A DNA stretch of 64,000 nt from contig NZ_JAHYCA010000008.1 of assembly GCF_019430905.1 (NCBI RefSeq), forward strand, positions 1-64,000, read 5' to 3'. Shown piece by piece: positions 26,722 through 34,945 of the stretch (position 1 is its first letter; each line of letters begins with the position of its first letter). The notes under the pieces are model-generated. The model was not told the origin of the DNA. It ran no database searches and saw only the letters and a program-made list of their open reading frames with translations. This DNA comes from Billgrantia antri. GTDB taxonomy: Bacteria; Pseudomonadota; Gammaproteobacteria; Pseudomonadales; Halomonadaceae. Position numbers and translations under genes: made by a program.

Positions 26722-28199
26722 GATGAGTAAACCGCTCCGGTGGCCAACGCAGTGTCGATCTCCAGACTCCCTTGGGTCATTGCCCGATGTTTCGATGACG
26801 GCGGATGTACCCGGTAGATCGGCGCGCGCTGCACCGCAGCGCCAGCCGCTTCGCGTACTTCGGCAAGCAGCGCGCTGGCATCCCAGTCCACCGGCCAGCC
26901 CTGCCACAGGCGCAGCCGACCGTTGGTGAACACGGCCTCGATCTGATCGCGATTGGCGTAGCGCACCAACTCCCATGGGCGATCCCAGGATGGCGTCATC
27001 TCCGGCACGTCGAGATCGACGAGCAGGAAATCGGCGGCCAGGCCTGGGGCAATCTCTCCGGTCTGTCCCTTGAGTCCCGCTGCATCGGCGCCGGCACGGG
27101 TGGCGTGCTCAAGCCACAGCCAGCCGCCGCCACAGGACGAGTCCCCGGTCGCCAGTCCGACGGTAAGGCGCTGGCTGGTCTCGGCGGCATCCATCAGCCG
27201 AAAGGCGTCGCTACGTGTGCCATCGGTACCCAGGCCGAAGCGGATGCCCAGCGCGGCCATCTGCAGGGCCGGCGCTACGGCGTTGCCCTTCCACGCGCTG
27301 GCGACCGGATTGAAGGCCACCGCGGTACCGGTGTCGCGCAGCAGGTTGAGCTCGGTCGGCGTGACCAGGGTGGCGTGGGCGACCAGCGTCTGCGGCCCCA
27401 ATGCACCCACCGCGTGCAACTGTTCCAAGGGGCGCTGACGGCGCGCGACCAGCGAACGCTCCACCGCCTGGAGGTGCTCGTTGATGTGGGTCTGGAAGAT
27501 GGCGCCACTCTCGGCGCACAGCGCGGCCACATCGTGCAGCATGGCATCGCTGGCCACCTCGGGGATCGACACCGCCAGCGACGGTGCGACCAGCGCATGC
27601 CCTGCCCAGCGGGCCAAGTGCCGTTCGGCCTCACGACGGATCGCAGTGCCGTCCTGGGTTGACTCCTTACCGCCCAGGTCGTTGCAGATGTAACCCAGCA
27701 CGCAGCGCAGGCCGGTCTCCTCGGCGGCTTTGGCGATGCTGCCGATCTCCGCCGAAGCTCGCGTGCCGGCGTCCACCGCGGTGGTAAAGCCGCCGCGCAG
27801 CGCCTCCAGCGCAGCGAGCTTGGCCGAGAGATACAGCGTCTGCTCGTCGAGGCTGGCCTCGAGCGGGACCCAGATGCGCTTGAAAATCTCGGAGGGCTCG
27901 CCGAACACCAGCGACTTGCCCAGCGACTGGGTCAGGTGATGGTGGGTGTCGATGAAGCCGGGCATCAGCAGCTTGCCCGGCAGTTCGATCGGCGTCAGCT
28001 CGGGATGGCGTGCGAGCAGTGCCTCACGCCGGTCGATCTCGGCGAACTTGCCGTCCGCGATCAGGACGGCCTTGTGCTTGGCGCAGCCGCTCTCGAGCAG
28101 TACCTCTTCGGGGAGCAGCAAAAGGGTATCGGCATAGAAGATTTCGGGGGTAAGCGTGCCCTGGCCCACGGTGTCGCGGACCTGTAGTGAAGTATGCAT
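26718..28199 (-). CDS. Amidohydrolase-family deaminase (guanine/8-oxoguanine/pterin-deaminase type)
   Basis: A 493-residue metal-dependent hydrolase of the TRZ/ATZ branch. Metal ligands are visible in GFIDTHHHL (H-x-H type), QTHINEHL, a later His in LVAHATL and the Asp in GLGTDGTRSD. Members deaminate nucleobases, pterins or s-triazines. Position between an NCS2 nucleobase permease and a TauE exporter favours a purine or pterin substrate, but the exact one cannot be read. The frame stays open well upstream of 28199, across the permease gene, but that part is not homologous; the ATG at 28199 gives the family start. A zinc enzyme in the cytosol. Confidence 0.82.
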   Translation of the reverse strand: MHTSLQVRDTVGQGTLTPEIFYADTLLLLPEEVLLESGCAKHKAVLIADGKFAEIDRREALLARHPELTPIELPGKLLMPGFIDTHHHLTQSLGKSLVFGEPSEIFKRIWVPLEASLDEQTLYLSAKLAALEALRGGFTTAVDAGTRASAEIGSIAKAAEETGLRCVLGYICNDLGGKESTQDGTAIRREAERHLARWAGHALVAPSLAVSIPEVASDAMLHDVAALCAESGAIFQTHINEHLQAVERSLVARRQRPLEQLHAVGALGPQTLVAHATLVTPTELNLLRDTGTAVAFNPVASAWKGNAVAPALQMAALGIRFGLGTDGTRSDAFRLMDAAETSQRLTVGLATGDSSCGGGWLWLEHATRAGADAAGLKGQTGEIAPGLAADFLLVDLDVPEMTPSWDRPWELVRYANRDQIEAVFTNGRLRLWQGWPVDWDASALLAEVREAAGAAVQRAPIYRVHPPSSKHRAMTQGSLEIDTALATGAVYSS

Positions 28200-28210
28200 G
28201 AGGTTCTCTC

Positions 28211-29599
28211 TTACTTGCTCTTGACGTGCTCGCTGGCGAGATCGGCTTGCTCGGTTGCCGGCGCCGGGGCGCGGGAGTGTCCCAGATGGTGGAACAGGAT
28301 GTTGACCAGTACCGCCGTCAACGTGCCCATGGCCAGGCCGTTGCCGAGGATGATCTGCAGATGCTGGGGGAAGGCACTGTAGAAGCCGGGCACGACGATG
28401 GGAATCAGGCCCATGGCCAGCGCCGCGGCCAGCGTGAACATGTTGCCATGCTCGTTGAAATCGACCTTGCGCAGGATATTGATGCCCATCACGCCGATGA
28501 TCGCGAACACGATCACTGCGGTACCGGCAACCACCGCGGTGGGCAGGGTGGCGGCCAGTCGGCCGAGTGGGGCGAGCAGTGCCAGCACGACGAGGATGAT
28601 GCCGGCCGCCACGGTGACGTAACGCGAGCGCACGCCGGTGGCGCGGACGATACCGATGTTCTCGCCGCTGGTGATAATCAGTGAAGTGCCGAAGCAGCCA
28701 CCGATCAGCGAACCCAGCGCGTCGGCGCGGATATTGCGCGGTACCAGGGCGCGCGGGTCGCCTTTCTTCTCGACGATTTCGGCGGTGGCCATGGTCTGGC
28801 CGGTGGCCTCGGTCATCGACACCACGCTGAAGATGATCAGCGGCAGCGAGGCGATGATGTCGAACTTGGGCATGCCGAAGGGGAACAGCGACGGGAAGGC
28901 CACCACCGGGCCGGAAAATACGTTGTCGAAGCTCATCACGCCGAGCAGGGTAGCCGCCGCGGCACCGGCGATCAGCCCCAGCATCACGGCAATTCTCTGC
29001 AGCACACCGGTGAACACGCGGGCGAAGACCACGATGCAGCCCATGGTCAGCAGCGCCAGGGCGATGCCGGTCATGTTGGCGAAATCCGGCGAGTCCGGCT
29101 TGCCGGTGATCAGCCCGCCGAAGATTCGAACCAGGTTGACCGCGACCAGCAGCAGCATGGTGCCGATCACGATCGGAGGGAAGAACTTCAGCACCCGGGT
29201 GAAGAACGGCAAGGCCAGAAAGTAGAACAGCCCGGTAAGGATCACCGCGCCGGTCGCGGTCTGGATGTCGGTGGCCTGGGCGATGGCCAGGAAAATCACG
29301 ATCGGTGCACCGCCCGGTACCTGGACGAAGGGAAGTCGAGCGCCGATACCGAAGGGGCCGAAGGATTGCAGCAGCGTGCCCAGGCCGCAGGCCAGGAAGG
29401 TCGCGCTCATCAGTGCCACCGTAATGTCGCTGTCGAAGCCCATCGCCCGGCCGACCAGGAACACGGCGGTGATCGGCGCGGCGGCCATCACCAGCACGTG
29501 CTGGAAGCCGTAGAGCATCATCGAATGCAACGGCAGTTTCTCGTCCACGGGCTCGACCGCTGTCGCGCTTGACTCGGTGGGGTCGTGTGTCGCTTTCAT
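28211..29599 (-). CDS. NCS2 family nucleobase (uracil/xanthine) permease
   Basis: A 462-residue permease with about 14 hydrophobic segments. The early motif MLYGFQHVLVMAAAPI with the conserved His, the SMTEATGQTMAT segment with the substrate-contacting Glu in TM8, and the TSGENIGIVRATGV NCS2 signature are clear. It is a proton- or cation-coupled importer of purines or uracil. It is first in the operon with the deaminase and TauE genes and is divergent from a LysR regulator. Confidence 0.92.
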   Translation of the reverse strand: MKATHDPTESSATAVEPVDEKLPLHSMMLYGFQHVLVMAAAPITAVFLVGRAMGFDSDITVALMSATFLACGLGTLLQSFGPFGIGARLPFVQVPGGAPIVIFLAIAQATDIQTATGAVILTGLFYFLALPFFTRVLKFFPPIVIGTMLLLVAVNLVRIFGGLITGKPDSPDFANMTGIALALLTMGCIVVFARVFTGVLQRIAVMLGLIAGAAAATLLGVMSFDNVFSGPVVAFPSLFPFGMPKFDIIASLPLIIFSVVSMTEATGQTMATAEIVEKKGDPRALVPRNIRADALGSLIGGCFGTSLIITSGENIGIVRATGVRSRYVTVAAGIILVVLALLAPLGRLAATLPTAVVAGTAVIVFAIIGVMGINILRKVDFNEHGNMFTLAAALAMGLIPIVVPGFYSAFPQHLQIILGNGLAMGTLTAVLVNILFHHLGHSRAPAPATEQADLASEHVKSK

Positions 29600-29685
29600 G
29601 GCTAGTGTCCTCTGTCATTGTTATTGCCACATGAGAAAGCTAGCGCCGTCAGACTGTCCCGGTCCATAATAAAGTTTCGCTCATT

Positions 29686-29706
29686 CCGTTGCCGAAATGG
29701 CAACGG
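29686..29706. promoter_or_regulatory. Inverted repeat, likely LysR operator
   Basis: CCGTTGCC and GGCAACGG form an 8-bp perfect inverted repeat with a 5-base spacer. It contains a T-N11-A core (29690 and 29702), the LysR-type box. It lies 20 bases before the lysR ATG and about 87 bases before the divergent permease start, as expected for autoregulation plus control of the operon. Confidence 0.75.
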
Positions 29707-29726
29707 TACGCTCGGGATGATGTGCC

Positions 29727-30671
29727 ATGTCGTTACTGATGACCTCCCTGCGCTATTTCGAGGAAGTCGCTCGCCAGGGGTCGCTGCGAAAAGCGGCGGA
29801 ACGCCTGCATGTTGCCGCCTCGGCGGTCAATCGTCAGATCCTCAAGCTCGAGGATGAGCTCGGCGTACCGCTGTTCGAGCGGTTGCCGCGGGGGCTACGG
29901 GTGTCGCCGGCGGGAGAGCTGATGCTCTACCAGATTCGCCAGTGGCAGCGCGACGAGCGCCAGATGCTGGAAACCCTGGGCGACATCCGCGGCACCGGCT
30001 GCGCCGAGGTCCGCATCGCCACCATCGAGTCGCTGACCGACCAGCTGTTGCCGACGTTGTTGCAAGGCTTTCGAGAGCGCTTCCCCAGGGTGCGATTCGT
30101 GCTGACCACAGGCCTGACCGAGACGATCCTGGAGCAGGTCGCCAGCGGCGAGGCCGATATCGGCATCTGCATGAACCCACCGGTGACGCGGCGGATTCGC
30201 TTCGAGCAGGCGGTAGAGCTGGGGTTCGGCGCGGTGGTGGCTCCCTCGCATCCGCTGGCCGAAAAGGCATCGGTACGTCTGCGTGACTGCCGTCCCTACC
30301 CGGCGATACTGCCTAGCGCCGAGATGTTTCACGGCTCGACTCTGGAGCGGACACTTGCCCATTCGGACATCGATCTCACCCCGCTGGCCGGCTGCAACCG
30401 GATACTGACGATCAAGTCGCTGGCGCGGGCAGGCCTGGGGGTGGCCTTTCTCAACAAGCTCGATATCGCCCGCGAACTGGAGCATGGCGAGCTGGTGTTC
30501 AAGCCGCTGCAGGATCGCAACATCGCCAAGGCTCGGCTGGTGCTGTGCAGTGCTGCCGAGCGCTCGCTGCCGCTGGCAGTGGCGGTGCTGGCGGAGGAGT
30601 TGAGCGAGGCGCTGCTTGGAATCGAGCCCAGGGAGGAGGGCATCGTTCCTGGCAAGATAGGAGAGGCGTAA
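29727..30671 (+). CDS. LysR-type transcriptional regulator of the nucleobase operon
   Basis: A 314-residue LTTR. The N-terminal winged helix is clear (FEEVARQGSLRKAAERLHVAASAVNRQILKLEDELGVPLFERLPRGL in outline: residues 9-58), followed by a substrate-binding domain (ESLTDQLLPTLL, GEADIGICMNP). Its divergent placement with an inverted repeat suggests it controls the NCS2-deaminase-TauE genes; the inducer would be a purine-like compound (inferred). A terminator follows. Confidence 0.93.
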   Translation: MSLLMTSLRYFEEVARQGSLRKAAERLHVAASAVNRQILKLEDELGVPLFERLPRGLRVSPAGELMLYQIRQWQRDERQMLETLGDIRGTGCAEVRIATIESLTDQLLPTLLQGFRERFPRVRFVLTTGLTETILEQVASGEADIGICMNPPVTRRIRFEQAVELGFGAVVAPSHPLAEKASVRLRDCRPYPAILPSAEMFHGSTLERTLAHSDIDLTPLAGCNRILTIKSLARAGLGVAFLNKLDIARELEHGELVFKPLQDRNIAKARLVLCSAAERSLPLAVAVLAEELSEALLGIEPREEGIVPGKIGEA

Positions 30672-30673
30672 AC

Positions 30674-30710
30674 GAAAGACGCCCGCGGCCATGGCCGCGG
30701 GCGTCTTTTC
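30674..30710. terminator. Bidirectional terminator between lysR and fbpA
   Basis: A near-perfect palindrome (AAAGACGCCCGCGGCC and complement) centred at about 30692, ending in TTTT on the plus strand and in a matching run on the minus strand. It stops both the lysR and the convergent fbpA transcript. Confidence 0.88.
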
Positions 30711-30724
30711 GTGCCGAGTAGGGC

Positions 30725-31750
30725 TTAACGCCAGCCGACGCGATCGAAGATGCGTACCGCTTCCGGGTTGTTCTCACCCAGGATACTGACGTTGAGGTCA
30801 TCCTTCTTGATCTCACCCCAGGACTCGAGGGTCTCGCTCATCTTCACGCCTTCAACGACAGGGAACTCGTAGTTGCCGGCGGCGAAGATCTCCTGGGCCT
30901 CGTCTGAAGCCAGGAACTCGAGGAAGCGGATGGCGTTCTCGCGGTTCGGTGCGGTTGCCACGACACCGGCACCACCGACGTTGACGTGGATGCCGCGATC
31001 GTCCTGGTTGGGGAACAGGATACTGACCTTGTCGGCCACTTCACGATCGGCGGCGTCCTCGGACTCGAGCAGGCGCACGTAGTAGTAGTGGTTGCCGACG
31101 GCCAGGTCGCACTCACCGGCAGCCACTGCCTTGATCTGGTCGGTGTCGCCGCCTTCGGGATCGCGCGCCATGTTGTTGACCACGCCCTGGGCCCACTCCT
31201 CGGCGCCTTCCTCGCCGTGGTGCTCGATCAGCGAGGCCAGCAGCGATTGGTTGTAGATGTTGTTCGAGGAGCGAATGCACACCTCGCCTTCCCAACGTGG
31301 GTCCGCCAGGTCCTCGTAGGAGGTGATCTCACTGGGATCGACGTTCTCGGGGTTGTAGTAGATCGCGCGCACGCGCTGGCTGAAGCCGAACCACTTGCCC
31401 TCGGGATGACGCATGGACTCAGGCAGTCGCTCCGCCAGGACGTCGGATTCGACGCTCTGGAAGACGCCGTCCTGCTCGGCGCGCCACAGACGGCCGGCAT
31501 CGACGGTGATCATCACGTCGGCGGGGCTGGCGACGCCTTCGCGCTGGATGCGTTCGATCAACTGATCGGAGTCGCCCTCGAGCAGATTGACCTCGATGCC
31601 GGTCTCCTCGGTGAAAGCTTGGTAAAGCTTCTCGTCGGAATCGTAGTGGCGGGCCGAATAGAGGTTGATCTCCTCGGCGATGGCGGTGGAAGCCAGCGCA
31701 GAGCCCGCCAGCGCGGCGACAAGGGGAGCGACGAGACGACGATGGGTCAT
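30725..31750 (-). CDS. fbpA: Ferric iron ABC transporter, periplasmic binding protein
   Basis: A 341-residue exported binding protein of the FbpA/FutA type. A signal peptide ends near residue 25 (STAIA). LYSARHYDSD starts the mature lobe, and NHYYYVRLL supplies the tyrosine triplet that binds Fe(III) in this class. It feeds iron to the permease (33112-34788) and ATPase (32008-33126). The ATG at 31750 lies below a Fur-like site. The gene is on the opposite strand to the ATPase. Confidence 0.92.
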   Translation of the reverse strand: MTHRRLVAPLVAALAGSALASTAIAEEINLYSARHYDSDEKLYQAFTEETGIEVNLLEGDSDQLIERIQREGVASPADVMITVDAGRLWRAEQDGVFQSVESDVLAERLPESMRHPEGKWFGFSQRVRAIYYNPENVDPSEITSYEDLADPRWEGEVCIRSSNNIYNQSLLASLIEHHGEEGAEEWAQGVVNNMARDPEGGDTDQIKAVAAGECDLAVGNHYYYVRLLESEDAADREVADKVSILFPNQDDRGIHVNVGGAGVVATAPNRENAIRFLEFLASDEAQEIFAAGNYEFPVVEGVKMSETLESWGEIKKDDLNVSILGENNPEAVRIFDRVGWR

Positions 31751-32007
31751 GGTGGAGGCACCTCGAGAGTCTAATGTTATTGAAGTAATGATAATACGTT
31801 GCATTACGTTGCTGGCTATTGAAGCGTTTTGCGAAGAACTCGTCAAGCGTGCCGCTGGCGTCACTGGCACGCATAAGCTCTGGAGACTGACCTGAAGCAA
31901 GGCGAAGCGAAAAAAAGGGCTAAATGCGAGTCGATTCCAAACGTATTTGCTGGACATTTCGGGTAGGATGAGGTTTGTCATTTCCCTTGGATCATGCCGC
32001 TTGTTCT
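31751..32007. promoter_or_regulatory. Divergent fbpA/fbpC promoter region with Fur-like site
   Basis: A 257-base AT-rich gap. TAATG (31786-31790) and CATTA (31802-31806) form an inverted repeat around ATAATACGTTG; the stretch also holds AATGATAAT and AATGTTATT hexamer-like units of the Fur consensus (GATAATGATAATCATTATC). It lies 36-56 bases before the fbpA start. Fur control is inferred from the motif and the neighbouring iron genes. Confidence 0.55.
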
Positions 32008-33126
32008 ATGACTAGCCAATCGAAGCCCATGGACGTCGGACGCGTACCCTACGCTCAGCCTACCGTATTGACCATGGAGGATGTGCATCACACGTTCGGC
32101 AGCCAGGCGGCCGTACGTGGCGTCGACCTGGACGTAGCCCCCGGTGAGGTCGTTTGCCTGCTGGGGCCATCGGGCTGCGGCAAGACCACGCTGCTGCGCA
32201 TCGCGGCGGGGCTCGAAGTGCTGCAGCAGGGGCGCGTAAGCCTCAACGGCGGCGAGATCGCCGTGCCCAAGGGGCGCCACGTGCCGCCGGAGAAGCGCAA
32301 CGTCGGGCTGGCGTTCCAGGACTCGGCGCTGTTTCCCCACCTCACTGTGATCGAGAACGTCACCTTCGGGCTGAAAGGGGAGCCGCCCCGGCAACGCCGC
32401 GAGCGGGCCTTGAGCTTGCTCGAGCAACTGGGCATGGCCAGCTATGCCGACAGCTACCCCCACATGCTCTCCGGCGGACAGCAGCAGCGTGTGGCGCTGG
32501 CTCGCGCCCTGGCGCCTGCGCCTCAACTGATGCTCCTCGACGAGCCCTTCTCCAGTCTCGATGCGCGCCTGCGCGATCGCATCCGCGACGATACCTTGCA
32601 CGTGCTCAAGAAGGTCGGTGCCGCCACCCTGCTGGTGACCCATGATCCCGAAGAGGCCATGTTCATGGCCGATCGCATCGCCCTGATGCGCGACGGGCGT
32701 ATCGTCCAGGTGGGCACGCCACGCGAGCTCTACTGCGTCCCCTGCGATCCCTTCGTCGTCGCCTTCTTCGGTGAGGTCAATGAGCTGCCGGGGGTGGTGC
32801 GGAATGGTCGGGTGCAGACCCCGGTGGGGCCGGTGGAGGCCGGCTGGCTACCCGAGGGAAGTCAGGTATTGGTGATGATCCGGCCCGAGGCGCTGCGGAT
32901 TACTGAGCACTTTGAGCCAGCGCCGGTGCACCGTCACAGCCATGTGGTCATGGCCAAGTTGCTGGGGCGCACCAGCCTGCTGCATATCTGCGCGCATGGC
33001 GAGGATGGCAGCGAAGCCCACCTGCATGCCCGGGTTCCTGGCGTATTCCTGCCGGCCGAGGGGCAGCGGGTCGACATCCACCTCGACCTCTCCCAGGTCT
33101 TCGTCTTTCCTTCAGCGGCTGCCTGA
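32008..33126 (+). CDS. fbpC: Ferric iron ABC transporter, ATP-binding protein
   Basis: A 372-residue ABC ATPase. Walker A GPSGCGKTT, Q-loop, signature LSGGQQQR and Walker B LMLLDEP are intact. The C-terminal part (PGVVRNGRVQTP onward) is a TOBE-like regulatory domain as in FbpC and PotA-type proteins. The start is uncertain: ATG at 32008 is used, with an alternative at 32029. Its 3' end overlaps the convergent permease gene by 15 bases. It is the energiser for the FbpAB importer. Confidence 0.88.
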   Translation: MTSQSKPMDVGRVPYAQPTVLTMEDVHHTFGSQAAVRGVDLDVAPGEVVCLLGPSGCGKTTLLRIAAGLEVLQQGRVSLNGGEIAVPKGRHVPPEKRNVGLAFQDSALFPHLTVIENVTFGLKGEPPRQRRERALSLLEQLGMASYADSYPHMLSGGQQQRVALARALAPAPQLMLLDEPFSSLDARLRDRIRDDTLHVLKKVGAATLLVTHDPEEAMFMADRIALMRDGRIVQVGTPRELYCVPCDPFVVAFFGEVNELPGVVRNGRVQTPVGPVEAGWLPEGSQVLVMIRPEALRITEHFEPAPVHRHSHVVMAKLLGRTSLLHICAHGEDGSEAHLHARVPGVFLPAEGQRVDIHLDLSQVFVFPSAAA

Positions 33127-34788
33127 ACCGGGGCGCGAGCGGCGCATGGCCATGCTCAGCAGGATGACCGGGATGATGCCGACGGCGACGATGGCAAGCG
33201 AGGCCGTCGACGCCTCGGCAAGGCGCTCGTCCGAGGCCAGGCTGTAGGCCCTCACCGCCAAGGTGTCGAAGTTGAACGGGCGCAGGATGATGGTCGCCGG
33301 CAGCTCCTTCATGACATCGACGAACACCAGGATCCCGGCGGCAATCAAGCTGCCGCGCATGATCGGCGTGTGTATCCGCTTGAGGGTGCCGACGGGGGTC
33401 TGGCCCAACGTGCGCGAGGCCGCGTCCATGCTCGGCGTCACTTTGCCCAGGCTCGCTTCCACGGTATTGAATGACACCGCGAGAAATCGCACGACGTAGG
33501 CGTACACCAGGATGAAGGCCGAGCCGCTGAAGATCAGGCCAACGATCTTGCCATAGTGGGCGTGCAGCCAGCTGTTGAGCGCATTATCCAGCCAGGCGAA
33601 GGGGATCAGGATGCCCACCGCGATCACCGACCCCGGTATGGCATAGCCCATCGAGGCGATACGGGTAGCGATGCGCGTCAGCGGGCTGTCGTGGAGGCGT
33701 ACCCCGTAGCTCAGGATCACCGCCAGCCCCACCGCAATGAGCGACGCGGTGATCGCCAGGGTCAGGCTGTTCCAGGCGAAATCGAGAAAACGCGTACCGA
33801 GCAGCGTATCGCCCTTGGCGATCGCCATCTGCAACAGCAGGCCACAGGGTATCAGGAAGCCGACCAATACCGGCAGGGCGCAGGCGGTGAAGGCCGCTAC
33901 CGCTCGCCAGCCGCGCAGCCGGAATTCGGGTAGCTGCTGGTAGCGGTTGGTAGTGTGGAAGTACTTGCGCTTGCCGCGCGACCAGCGCTCGAGCAGCACC
34001 AACGCAATGACGAACAGCAGCAGGCAGGCGGCGAGCTGGGCCGCCGCGACCTGTTCGCCCAGGCCGAACCAGGTGCGGTAGATGCCGGTGGTGAAGGTAT
34101 CGACGCCGAAGAATTGCACGGCACCGAATTCATTGAGGGTTTCCATCAGCACCAGCGAGACGCCGCCGACGATGGCCGGGCGGGCCAGTGGTACGGCCAC
34201 GGTGGCGAACAGGCTCCACGGGCCGCGACCCAGGGTGCGGCCGACGTCGAGCACGCAAACCGACTGTTCCAGGAAGGCGGCGCGTGCCAGCAGGTAGACG
34301 TAGGGGTAGAGCACCAGAGTGATCAGCGTGGCGGCGCCGCCCAGCGAGCGGATGTCGGGAAAGAGGTAATCGCCATGGCCCCAGCCGAAGAGTTCACGCA
34401 GCCAGCTCTGTAGTGGGCCCGCGTACTGCAGGAAGTCGGTGTAGGCGTAGGCGATTACATAGGTAGGCACGGCCAGCGGCAGCAGCAGCGCCCACTCGAA
34501 GAGGCGCCGGCCCGGGAAGCGACACATCACCACCAGCCAGGCGCTGCCGGTGCCGATCACCATGCTGCCGACCCCTACCGCAATGGCGAGATAGAAGGTG
34601 TTGCTCAGGTAGCGGCCCAGTACCGTGCTGGCCAGGTGCTGCCAGACGCCTTGTGTCGGCATCACGATATGGGCCAGCACCGCGATGACCGGAAGAGCGA
34701 CGACGAGCGCCACGGCGAGGATCAGCAGCGTCCAGGGGCTCAGGCGGCGAGACAGGGAAGCCAGGGCCGAATTCGCGGATCGGAACAA
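33112..34788 (-). CDS. fbpB: Ferric iron ABC transporter, permease (fused two-domain)
   Basis: A 558-residue inner-membrane permease with two tandem halves, each having about six hydrophobic segments and an EAA-type loop (DVGRTLGRGPWSLFATVAVPLARP in outline, and DAASRTLGQTPVGTLKRIHTPI near the end). This is the fused-permease form of FbpB/SfuB. Its 3' end overlaps convergent fbpC by 15 bases. The separate strand placement of the three subunits is unusual. Confidence 0.92.
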   Translation of the reverse strand: MFRSANSALASLSRRLSPWTLLILAVALVVALPVIAVLAHIVMPTQGVWQHLASTVLGRYLSNTFYLAIAVGVGSMVIGTGSAWLVVMCRFPGRRLFEWALLLPLAVPTYVIAYAYTDFLQYAGPLQSWLRELFGWGHGDYLFPDIRSLGGAATLITLVLYPYVYLLARAAFLEQSVCVLDVGRTLGRGPWSLFATVAVPLARPAIVGGVSLVLMETLNEFGAVQFFGVDTFTTGIYRTWFGLGEQVAAAQLAACLLLFVIALVLLERWSRGKRKYFHTTNRYQQLPEFRLRGWRAVAAFTACALPVLVGFLIPCGLLLQMAIAKGDTLLGTRFLDFAWNSLTLAITASLIAVGLAVILSYGVRLHDSPLTRIATRIASMGYAIPGSVIAVGILIPFAWLDNALNSWLHAHYGKIVGLIFSGSAFILVYAYVVRFLAVSFNTVEASLGKVTPSMDAASRTLGQTPVGTLKRIHTPIMRGSLIAAGILVFVDVMKELPATIILRPFNFDTLAVRAYSLASDERLAEASTASLAIVAVGIIPVILLSMAMRRSRPGSGSR

Positions 34789-34897
34789 GCAGGGACTCCT
34801 TCACTGGCCGACGCGCAGCCCAGCAATGCGAGATGATGGCGGCTGGAAATGATACCAGTTGCCGCAGCAGGCTGCAGCTGACCGGTGTCAATGAAAG

Positions 34898-34925
34898 AGC
34901 GCCCGCGCCTGACGGCGCGAGCGCT
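34898..34925 (-). terminator. Hairpin after TRAP operon 1
   Basis: AGCGC-CCGCGCC pairs with GGCGCG-AGCGCT around TGAC, downstream of the dctM stop on the minus strand and followed there by CTTTCATT. It is a probable terminator for the first TRAP operon. Confidence 0.65.
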
Positions 34926-34945
34926 TGGCAGCGGGCGCTAGCGGA

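Noticed and set aside
28200-29630. In-frame upstream extension of the deaminase gene across the whole NCS2 permease gene (970 codons in total)
   Set aside because: The extra 477 codons overlap the permease on the same strand and encode an Arg/Pro-rich, non-homologous sequence; the deaminase homology begins at 28199.
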